NCBI GenBank assembly: GCA_040902925.1
Contig: JBBDWJ010000310.1
Span: 1-13,382 of the forward strand
Length of the DNA stretch: 13,382 bases
Origin: JBBDWJ01 sp040902925
GTDB taxonomy: Bacteria > Acidobacteriota > Terriglobia > Bryobacterales > UBA6623
Reading direction: 5' to 3'
A program made the translations under genes and the position numbers. Positions within the stretch are counted from its first letter, which is position 1. Each line of letters opens with the position of its first letter. This document shows, piece by piece, positions 6,547-12,328 of the stretch. The notes under the pieces are model-generated. The model did no database searches. It saw only the letters and a program-made list of their open reading frames with translations, and was not told where the DNA came from.

Positions 6547-6780
6547 TCAACCGAAAAGGATCTCGTCGATTTCCTGATTGGTAATTCGCAACGTTCTTTT
6601 CGCTTTGCCTTTGATGAGCGGAAACGGACGCGGAAGCGACGCCGCGGTTTTCGAACCCGATGCTCGTAGCTCACGGTCAATCAGGCCAACGATGATCTGC
6701 TTGATGGACGAACCCTCGGTAGCCGCCTTCGCCTTAAGCTGCTCGTAGAGATGGTCCGGAATATCGACGGTCACACGCAT
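6547..6780 (-). CDS. Lone ribbon-helix-helix (antitoxin-like) protein
   Basis: This 77-residue protein starts with an Arc/CopG-type fold: strand MRVTVDIP (1-8), helix DHLYEQLKAKAATEG (9-23) and helix SSIKQIIVGLIDRELR (24-39). The tail holds a Pro/Lys-rich stretch and ends ITNQEIDEILFG, a pattern common in VapB-type antitoxins whose tail binds a PIN toxin. No toxin is present: the 154 bases downstream on this strand contain no PIN-like reading frame before the convergent methyltransferase. I chose the ATG at 6780 because it opens at the first strand and has AAGAG upstream; an in-frame ATG at 6804 would add eight residues. It sits 44 bases after the exported-protein gene and may share its transcript. 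It could be an orphan antitoxin, a stand-alone regulator or the partner of a distant toxin. Confidence 0.75.
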   Translation of the reverse strand: MRVTVDIPDHLYEQLKAKAATEGSSIKQIIVGLIDRELRASGSKTAASLPRPFPLIKGKAKRTLRITNQEIDEILFG

Positions 6781-6824
6781 AGCGATACTCTTGCATCCTA
6801 CCAACTCACGCCCCGCGAGTTCCG

Positions 6825-7634
6825 TTACCGCAGTTGCGACAGCCCGCGCGCCGGGTCGGTGAAGAATGCGTCCTCAACCTTCTCGAACACGGCGACCGTG
6901 CCCATGTTGATCGAGGCGCCTTCGGCGTTTGTGTGGTTGCTGGCCAGCTTGACGCCGTTGTGGGTGCCGTATTCCCAGTTCCAGGCGCCTTTGTTGCCGC
7001 CCTGCAGTGTGTATTCCCAGTGGGTCATCAGCTTCGAGGATGGATCGATGTAGGCGTTGTAGGTGTCGCCCGGCGTTAGCCCCACCTTCTGAAAGGTCAG
7101 CTCCACTACTTCGTAGTTCTTACCTTCGTGTTCCTTGGCGCCGATGTATTTGAGGTTGACGCCCTGGTCCAGCCATTTCCACGGCATGGCGAGCCAATAC
7201 ATGTCGTTGATGAACGCCGAGTAGGCGCCTTTGAGCGCCGTGGCCGCGCCTTCGCCGTCGATGCGCGCTCCATCGATGTACACATCGCCTTGCTGGTCGT
7301 TGACGTTGAACAGAACGACCTGGCTCTTGCCTTCTTTGGTCTTGCTCTCGAAGCGGTAGCGGCCCGCCCACTTATCCCAAAGGTGGCTGCGGTTGGCGCG
7401 CGTTTCGCCTCCCATCGAGACGATGAAGTCATAGCGCACGAAATGGACATTGTCCCAGGCCTTTTCGCCGCCCATCGCCTGCATGACCGACTTGCCAAGT
7501 TCTACCGCCTTGGCATCGCGTTGTTGCGCGGCTGCCGGTGAGAGCAGCGCCGCGGTGAGCGCGGCCGCCGCCATGGCTCGAACACGCAGGCTTGCGAGGA
7601 AGCGCAGATGGCGCCGAATACGTTGTGAAGTCAT
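6825..7634 (-). CDS. Exported protein of unknown function, LolA-like beta-rich
   Basis: This 269-residue protein has a signal peptide: a basic start (MTSQRIRRHLRFLASLRVRA), a hydrophobic stretch AAAALTAALLS (22-32) and a probable cleavage after AAA at residue 36. The mature part begins with a short helix (AVELGKSVMQAMGG) followed by alternating strands rich in aromatic and charged residues (HFVRYDFIVSMGG; RYRFESKTKEGK; GDVYIDGARI; DTYNAYIDPSSKLMTHWEYTLQGG). That layout resembles the LolA/outer-membrane lipoprotein-sorting fold and DUF6503-like families, but I cannot name the family firmly and no lipobox cysteine is present. A periplasmic location is inferred. The ATG at 7634 has TTGGAG eight bases ahead; an upstream in-frame ATG at 7658 lacks this. 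The gene lies 52 bases after map on the same strand. Ligand and role are unknown. Confidence 0.78.
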   Translation of the reverse strand: MTSQRIRRHLRFLASLRVRAMAAAALTAALLSPAAAQQRDAKAVELGKSVMQAMGGEKAWDNVHFVRYDFIVSMGGETRANRSHLWDKWAGRYRFESKTKEGKSQVVLFNVNDQQGDVYIDGARIDGEGAATALKGAYSAFINDMYWLAMPWKWLDQGVNLKYIGAKEHEGKNYEVVELTFQKVGLTPGDTYNAYIDPSSKLMTHWEYTLQGGNKGAWNWEYGTHNGVKLASNHTNAEGASINMGTVAVFEKVEDAFFTDPARGLSQLR

Positions 7635-7686
7635 GATCGTCTCCAAGTTGATTTCCACGCAGCCGGCATCGGCTCTGATCCGGCCG

Positions 7687-8430
7687 CTACAGGGCGGTCA
7701 GCAGGATCGGTCTTCCCCGGTCGATCACAATGGTGTGCTCGTAGTGGGCCGAGAAGCTGCCGTCATGGGTGCGCACCGTCCAACCGTCATTGTCGAGCAC
7801 GACGCGGCCGTTTCCGGCGGCGATGATCGGCTCGACCGTGATCACCAGCCCTTGGGTGAGCAGATCAGTAGCCCGCCGGTCGGGATAGTTCGGCACGCAA
7901 GGGGGTTCGTGAATCGTGCGGCCGACGCCGTGCCCCGCTAGCTCGCGAATGACGCGGAAGCCGTTGCGGCGTACGTGCTGCTCGACGGCGCGCCCGATGT
8001 CATGAACGCGGCGGCCGGCGCGGGCCACATCCATCGCGTTCTGAAAAGCTTGTTTTGCGCAGGCCGTCAATCGTTGCGCCAAAGTCGTTACCGGAGGCAC
8101 GGGAACCGTCACCGCGGCATCGGCGAAATAGCCGTCTTTTTCAGCAACCAGGTCGAGCTTGACCAAGTCGCCCGATTGCACCGTTCGCGTTCCGGGAATG
8201 CCGTGGATCGCTTCGTCGTTGACGCTGATGCAGAGCGCGCCGGGAAAGCCGTAAACGATGGGCGGCGCGGCCTGCGCGCCATGGCTTGCCAGCAGGCGCG
8301 CGCCGGCCTCGTCCAGTTCTCCGGTTGTGACGCCGGGGCGTACTTTCTCCGCCAAAGCTTTCAGAACCAGGGCGACGATGCGGCCGATGGCCTGCAGGCG
8401 TTCGAAATCTTGCGTGGTTTCTACGGACAT
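7687..8430 (-). CDS. map: Methionine aminopeptidase, type I
   Basis: This cytoplasmic metallopeptidase removes the initiator methionine from nascent proteins. The 247 residues fit the short bacterial type Ia form without an N-terminal zinc-binding extension. All five metal ligands are in place: D93 (KLDLVAEKDG), D104 (FADAAVT), H167 (LAGHGVGRTIHE), E200 (ITVEPII) and E231 (HYEHTIVI); H76 in NDEAIHGIPG matches the substrate-contacting histidine. The start ATG at 8430 has only a weak AAGAA-like ribosome site but gives the standard N-terminus. Here map is not beside secY/adk or ribosomal genes, where the housekeeping copy often lies, so this may be a second copy; that cannot be decided from the window. 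It is the first gene of a possible three-gene minus-strand unit. Confidence 0.96.
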   Translation of the reverse strand: MSVETTQDFERLQAIGRIVALVLKALAEKVRPGVTTGELDEAGARLLASHGAQAAPPIVYGFPGALCISVNDEAIHGIPGTRTVQSGDLVKLDLVAEKDGYFADAAVTVPVPPVTTLAQRLTACAKQAFQNAMDVARAGRRVHDIGRAVEQHVRRNGFRVIRELAGHGVGRTIHEPPCVPNYPDRRATDLLTQGLVITVEPIIAAGNGRVVLDNDGWTVRTHDGSFSAHYEHTIVIDRGRPILLTAL

Positions 8431-8436
8431 TTCTTA

Positions 8437-8455
8437 CCGCCGCATCTGTCGGCGG
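8437..8455 (-). other. Hairpin in the map leader
   Basis: CCGCCG (8437-8442) and CGGCGG (8450-8455) form a perfect 6-bp stem with a 7-base loop, seven bases upstream of the map start codon. In the mRNA it would sit next to the ribosome landing area. It may be chance in GC-rich DNA. Confidence 0.25.
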
Positions 8456-8506
8456 CTGGTTGGCTAACGTCCGGTTGGGAAGCTGATCCGGTGGCGCGCG
8501 ACCTCA

Positions 8507-8515
8507 ATTTTAGCA
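8507..8515 (-). promoter_or_regulatory. Candidate extended -10 promoter for map
   Basis: On the minus strand this reads TGCTAAAAT, a TGn extended -10 (TAAAAT), in an AT-richer island inside the 222-bp divergent gap between map and the glycosyltransferase. It would give a leader of about 70 bases. No convincing -35 is seen. I found no equally good promoter for the glycosyltransferase on the plus strand. Confidence 0.4.
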
Positions 8516-8652
8516 AGGCGCGCGCGTTGATTGTTGTCCTGCGGCGGGATTCAGTAGCGCCCGGCCGTGTGCCTGCCGCAACGTCCTGCGCCCCGTTTGT
8601 GGTGTAGTCTGAGGGGTATCGTGGCGGCTTTCGGCCGCACGCCCCGGCTTCA

Positions 8653-11340
8653 ATGGCTCATCCGGACCTGATCTCTGCCGTTATTCCTGCGTTCAATCCC
8701 ACGGTTTTTGTCGAGGAAACGATTGAGAGCATCCAGAAGCAGACGCATCCTCACAAAGAGATCATTCTGGTCGACGACGGCACCGACAAGGCGGAGAGCC
8801 GGGAGCTGATCGCCCGGATCGAAGCCCGTAACACGCCGAACCTGCGCGTTGTCCACCAGGAGAATCGTGGTTTGGCGGGCGCGCGCAATAGTGGATTTCG
8901 CCACGCGCTGGGCCAGTATGTCGTTCCGGTGGACGCCGATGACCGTCTCGACTCCGAGATGATGGCGGTCTGCCTGGCTGAATTGAAGGCGCATCCCGAA
9001 GCCGGCTTCTGCTACTTCGACTATCGCGTGTTCGGCGACGTCAACTATATCGAGCGGCCGGGCGAGTACAATTTTTACCGGCTGCTCGAAGAAAACTTCA
9101 TGGCGTGCTGCATCTTCGTCGCCCGGCCGGTGTGGGAGGCCATTGGCGGCTATGACGAGTGGCACCGCTGGGGATACGAGGACTGGAGCTTCTTCCTCAA
9201 CCTTGGCAAGCATGGATATTTCGGGCGCTACGTGCAGCGTCCGCTGTTCGAATACCGCACGCACGGCCGCGGGCTGCACTATATAGGTCTCGAACGGCAC
9301 GACACCAACTGGGCGCACATGATCGAACGGCACCCCGAGGTGCTGTTGGCCGAAGGCCGCCTGGATATCAAACGCGAGTGGGCGCCATCGATTTGTTTCA
9401 TCGTGCAAGGCGGGCACACGCCTTCGTTCGAGAACCAAACGGTGCGCGACTATCAGGTGCTCGCGAACGTCGATGGGCAAACGGCGTTGAAGAAGTCGCG
9501 CGCGCCGGCGTTCCTGTGGCTTTCCGGGGACCGCGCGCTGCAACCGCAGGCCGCCGAGGAGTGCATCTGGGGACTGACGGAAGCCGATTGGGTCACCTGG
9601 AAGGACACCGGCGACGCGCCGCCGCCTTCATTGAAAGATTGCGCCGGACCGCTGGGCGTTTCGCGCCGCGCGATGGAGCAGCCCGAGCCCAAGCCTTCGG
9701 GCGTGGTCCGGCGGCTGCCTTGGCGCTGCCGCGAGGCAGGGCAACCTTCCGGGAACAAGCGCGGCGCGTCCCGAGCCCTGGGTGCGGCGCATCAAGGGGA
9801 CGTGGGACGAGCGCAGGATGCGCGGGCGGCCGACGCCGGGCGCGTTGCCGCGACGGCCTCGAGCGTTGCAGCCATGAGCGCCGATGCGGATGACGGCGGT
9901 ATCGCGACCCGCACGATTGAGGCCGAGCCGATGCCGGTCGAGGGTCCGCCCGCTCCGATCTCATCGCCTTTCGGCCGACGCGTCGACCGCCTGCTGCACC
10001 ATCTTCAGAACGCGGAGCTGCTTTCGAGCGAAGCGTGGCTCGATCATCCGCTGCGGTCGTCGGCGCGGCTGATTCCGCTGCGATGGAAAGAGCGTGTTAA
10101 TCAGGCCGCGGGCAAAGCGGTTTTCGATCTCAGCTTCTATTTGAAATTCCAGCCGCGCTCGGTGCTGCTTGGTGGCGCGCTGACCGAGCGCCTCGACTAT
10201 ATCCCGCCGCTCAAACAGTCGCGCCGTATCGGCCTGTTCACGCCGCATCTGGGAGTGGGCGGCGCGGAAAATGTGCTGCTGGAGCTGGCGGGGCAGATCG
10301 ATCGATCGAAATATGAAGTGCTGTTGATCGCCACGCATTCCAGGGACTCGCGATTGCTGCTCGAGTGGCGCGAGCGCGTCGACTGGATTTACGACCTGGA
10401 GCGGCTCGTCTCCGCCGAACATGCGCCGCGTTTTCTCTATTCGATCGCGGCGAACTGGGAGCTCGATACGCTCGTCGTGCAGAATGCCGCTGCCGCCTAC
10501 AGCGTTCTACCGGCGTTAAAAGAGAAACGGCCTTCGATGCGCGTGGCCGATCTGTTGCACGCCGTCGATGAGGATTGGGATTTCTTCGCCGCCACGCTGG
10601 ATGTCGCCGAGCACCTCGACCGCCGCATCGTAATTTCCGAAGCCGGGCGCAAGCGGCTTGACGACATGGATACGCCGGCGGAAAAAATCCGCCTCATCCG
10701 CAACGGAGTCGACCTGGACTATCTTGATCCGTCGCGTTTCGAGCGTGGACGTCTGCGGCGGCAGTTGGATCTGGATGCGTCGACCTCGATCGTGCTGTTC
10801 GCGGGGCGGCTCGACCCGGTCAAACGAGCGCTGCTGCTGCCGGAGGTTGCTGACGAGCTGAAGCGCATTCGCGGCGAGGGCGATGTTCATTTTGTTGTGG
10901 CGGGCGATGGATCCGAGGCTGGCCCGCTGCGCTCGGCGATTCAGACAAAGCGCCTCGAGGAAAGTTTCACGCTGTTGGGCCACGTTGCCGACATAGCCGA
11001 GCTGCTGGCGGACGCTGATCTGCTGCTGATTCCTTCGCAAAGCGAGGGAATTCCGTTGGTGCTGCTAGAGGCTTTGGCGATGCAGGTTCCGGTGGTGGCC
11101 TGCCGCGCCGGCGCGATTGAAGAGGCGCTGCCGTCCGGTTGCGGCGTGTTGGTCGAGCCCGGGTTATATGAGGAAACGCGCCTCGCGCAAGCGCTGGCGC
11201 AATTGCTCGGCGAACCGGAGAAGCGCGCGGCGATGGGCCGGCAAGGCCGGGCTTTCGTCGCGAAGCATCATTCGCTGGATGAGACGCGCAGTGGTTACCG
11301 GGCGTTGCTGGAGGAGATCGAAGGAATGGAAAGGGCTTGA
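8653..11340 (+). CDS. Fused glycosyltransferase: GT2, degenerate GT-A remnant, linker, GT4
   Basis: This 895-residue, probably cytoplasmic, protein joins two sugar-transferring domains. The N-terminal GT2 domain (about 5-240) has VIPAFNP (10-16), VDDG (40-43), ENRGLAGARNSGF (70-82), the DADD metal site (94-97) and YEDW (175-178). Residues 245-320 look like a shortened second GT-A domain in which DADD is replaced by SGD (291-293). Residues about 340-440 are a low-complexity Ala/Arg/Gly linker. The GT4 domain (about 525-895) has GVGGAEN (534-540), FAGRLDPVKR (716-725), FVVAGDGSE (747-755) and the EGIPLVLLE pair E798/E806 that contacts the nucleotide sugar. Such fusions usually build cell-surface polysaccharide by adding two sugars in turn. 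Donors are unknown. The ATG at 8653 gives a typical GT2 start but has no visible ribosome site. No export or polymerase genes are next to it. Confidence 0.88.
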   Translation: MAHPDLISAVIPAFNPTVFVEETIESIQKQTHPHKEIILVDDGTDKAESRELIARIEARNTPNLRVVHQENRGLAGARNSGFRHALGQYVVPVDADDRLDSEMMAVCLAELKAHPEAGFCYFDYRVFGDVNYIERPGEYNFYRLLEENFMACCIFVARPVWEAIGGYDEWHRWGYEDWSFFLNLGKHGYFGRYVQRPLFEYRTHGRGLHYIGLERHDTNWAHMIERHPEVLLAEGRLDIKREWAPSICFIVQGGHTPSFENQTVRDYQVLANVDGQTALKKSRAPAFLWLSGDRALQPQAAEECIWGLTEADWVTWKDTGDAPPPSLKDCAGPLGVSRRAMEQPEPKPSGVVRRLPWRCREAGQPSGNKRGASRALGAAHQGDVGRAQDARAADAGRVAATASSVAAMSADADDGGIATRTIEAEPMPVEGPPAPISSPFGRRVDRLLHHLQNAELLSSEAWLDHPLRSSARLIPLRWKERVNQAAGKAVFDLSFYLKFQPRSVLLGGALTERLDYIPPLKQSRRIGLFTPHLGVGGAENVLLELAGQIDRSKYEVLLIATHSRDSRLLLEWRERVDWIYDLERLVSAEHAPRFLYSIAANWELDTLVVQNAAAAYSVLPALKEKRPSMRVADLLHAVDEDWDFFAATLDVAEHLDRRIVISEAGRKRLDDMDTPAEKIRLIRNGVDLDYLDPSRFERGRLRRQLDLDASTSIVLFAGRLDPVKRALLLPEVADELKRIRGEGDVHFVVAGDGSEAGPLRSAIQTKRLEESFTLLGHVADIAELLADADLLLIPSQSEGIPLVLLEALAMQVPVVACRAGAIEEALPSGCGVLVEPGLYEETRLAQALAQLLGEPEKRAAMGRQGRAFVAKHHSLDETRSGYRALLEEIEGMERA

Positions 11341-11362
11341 GGGGGACTGCTTGAGGGGGACA
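11335..11362 (+). repeat. 14-bp near-perfect tandem duplication over the glycosyltransferase stop codon
   Basis: GCTTGAGGGGGACT (11335-11348) is followed directly by GCTTGAGGGGGACA (11349-11362), identical in 13 of 14 bases. The first copy contains the glycosyltransferase TGA stop (11338-11340), and the second runs into the left arm of the adjoining large inverted repeat. It looks like a slippage or target-site-type duplication at the edge of the repeat element. Confidence 0.7.
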
Positions 11363-11438
11363 GTCACCGTGATTCGCGCCCGCACGAATAGCTGAGACCA
11401 CCGGTCAAATAACGGCGCGAAACACGGTGACTGTCCCC
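11356..11438. repeat. REP-like element: inverted repeat with 25-nt arms
   Basis: GGGGACAGTCACCGTG (11356-11371) and CACGGTGACTGTCCCC (11423-11438) are perfect complements. Inside them TTCGCGCC (11373-11380) pairs with GGCGCGAA (11414-11421), with a single A-A mismatch between, giving 24 pairs in a 25-nt arm around a 33-nt loop. The loop holds a further small GACC/GGTC pair set. The GGGGACAGTCACC arm is, to my knowledge, a recurring motif of REP-type elements mobilised by RAYT (TnpA_REP) transposases in Acidobacteria and relatives; no RAYT gene is in this window. The hairpin begins 15 bases after the glycosyltransferase stop, so it may also act as its 3'-end structure. Confidence 0.8.
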
Positions 11439-11464
11439 AACGGCTCCAACGGCTCAACGGCTCC
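11439..11464 (+). repeat. 8-9-bp tandem repeat beside the REP-like element
   Basis: AACGGCTCC (11439-11447), AACGGCTC (11448-11455) and AACGGCTCC (11456-11464) follow the right arm of the inverted repeat. The tract is just upstream of the alkylation-repair gene and would be translated only if a GTG/ATG inside the repeat element were used, which I think unlikely. Confidence 0.65.
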
Positions 11465-11492
11465 CGGTTTTTCGATCCAGGCAGATTTACTT

Positions 11493-12215
11493 ATGACGAT
11501 TCAACAAGCTGTCGCTGAACTTAAGAAGCTTGGCACCGACCAGAACCGTACGGTTTACCAACGCCACGGCGTTGGCGATAAGCTTTACGGCGTCAGTTTT
11601 GCCAACCTCAAGAACCTCAAGAAAGAGATCAAAACCGACCACGAACTGGCGCGGCGGTTGTGGGCGACCGGGAATCATGATGCGCGCATTTTGGCCACCA
11701 TGATCGCCGACCCGGAGGAGACGACGCCGGAACTGCTCGACTCCTGGAAAGACGGCCTGGACAACTACATCGTTGCCGACGCCTTTGCGAAATTTGCCGC
11801 GGCGACGACCTTGGCGCAAGAGTCCGCCGAGATGTGGCTGGAATCCGACAAAGAATGGATTGGCCGTGCCGGATGGATGCTGTTGACGCACTTAGCCCTT
11901 AACGACGCTTCGCTGCGGGGCGAATACTTCAAGCCATATCTCGTGACCATCGAACGGCGCATCCAATCGAGCCCCAACCGCACGCGCGACGCGATGAATT
12001 CGGCGTTGATCGCGATTGCGCTGCGCAACCCGGAATTGAAGCGCGAGGGCATCGCGGCGGCGCGGCGCATCGGCAAGGTGGAAGTGGACCACGGAGAGAC
12101 GAGCTGTAAGACGCACGACGCGGAGGATTACATTCTTAAGACCGGGCGGCATCGCGAACAGCTACGGCGGCGGCGAGGCGGGACTGAGGGTGCGAATGGC
12201 GCGAACAAGCATTGA
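11493..12215 (+). CDS. AlkD-like DNA alkylation repair protein (HEAT-like repeats)
   Basis: This 240-residue all-helical protein belongs to the DNA_alkylation (AlkD/AlkC) group, whose characterised members remove alkylated bases without flipping them. RHGVGDKLYGVSFANLKNLKKEIK (24-47), LWATGNHDARILATMI (56-71) and the C-terminal VEVDHGETSCKTHDAEDYI (196-214) are typical of a widespread subfamily. In AlkD the active site uses Trp109 and Asp113; aligned by eye, the equivalent stretch NYIVAD (91-96) keeps the aspartate (D96) but has Tyr92 for the tryptophan, so glycosylase activity is uncertain. The last 18 residues are a low-complexity Arg/Gly/Asn tail. I chose the ATG at 11493 because the in-frame start at 11427 lies inside the inverted repeat and would add unrelated residues. 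No clear promoter is visible; the ribosome site is weak. Confidence 0.87.
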   Translation: MTIQQAVAELKKLGTDQNRTVYQRHGVGDKLYGVSFANLKNLKKEIKTDHELARRLWATGNHDARILATMIADPEETTPELLDSWKDGLDNYIVADAFAKFAAATTLAQESAEMWLESDKEWIGRAGWMLLTHLALNDASLRGEYFKPYLVTIERRIQSSPNRTRDAMNSALIAIALRNPELKREGIAAARRIGKVEVDHGETSCKTHDAEDYILKTGRHREQLRRRRGGTEGANGANKH

Positions 12216-12254
12216 AGATCAGCGCCTGGAGCCGTGAGTGGCGTCGTTTTGTGA

Positions 12255-12271
12255 TCGCCGCTTCGCGGCGA
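12255..12271. terminator. Hairpin between convergent genes, possible bidirectional terminator
   Basis: TCGCCGC (12255-12261) and GCGGCGA (12265-12271) form a perfect 7-bp stem with a TTC loop, 40 bases past the AlkD-like stop and 58 bases beyond the 3' end of the convergent dehydrogenase gene. A second weaker pair set, AGGACC (12272-12277) with GGTCCT (12290-12295), follows. On the minus strand the stem is followed by TCACAAAA rather than a T-run; on the plus strand TCGTTTTG precedes it. Position favours a transcription end, sequence only partly. Confidence 0.4.
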
Positions 12272-12328
12272 AGGACCGGCACGAGTACAGGTCCTCACGA
12301 ATGTGTACCGTTCGTTGCTTGCTTCGCT

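Noticed and set aside
7128..7541. Plus-strand open frames opposite the exported-protein gene
   Set aside because: The minus-strand gene has a signal peptide and a good ribosome site; these frames are shadows.
8621..8640. Small bulged stem GTG-G-CGGC/GCCG-CAC just before the glycosyltransferase start
   Set aside because: Only seven pairs with a bulge in GC-rich DNA; no conserved riboswitch or leader pattern is visible.
8650..9543. Minus-strand open frame of 297 codons opposite the GT2 domain
   Set aside because: The plus strand carries all GT2 motifs in order; the opposite frame has no recognisable features.
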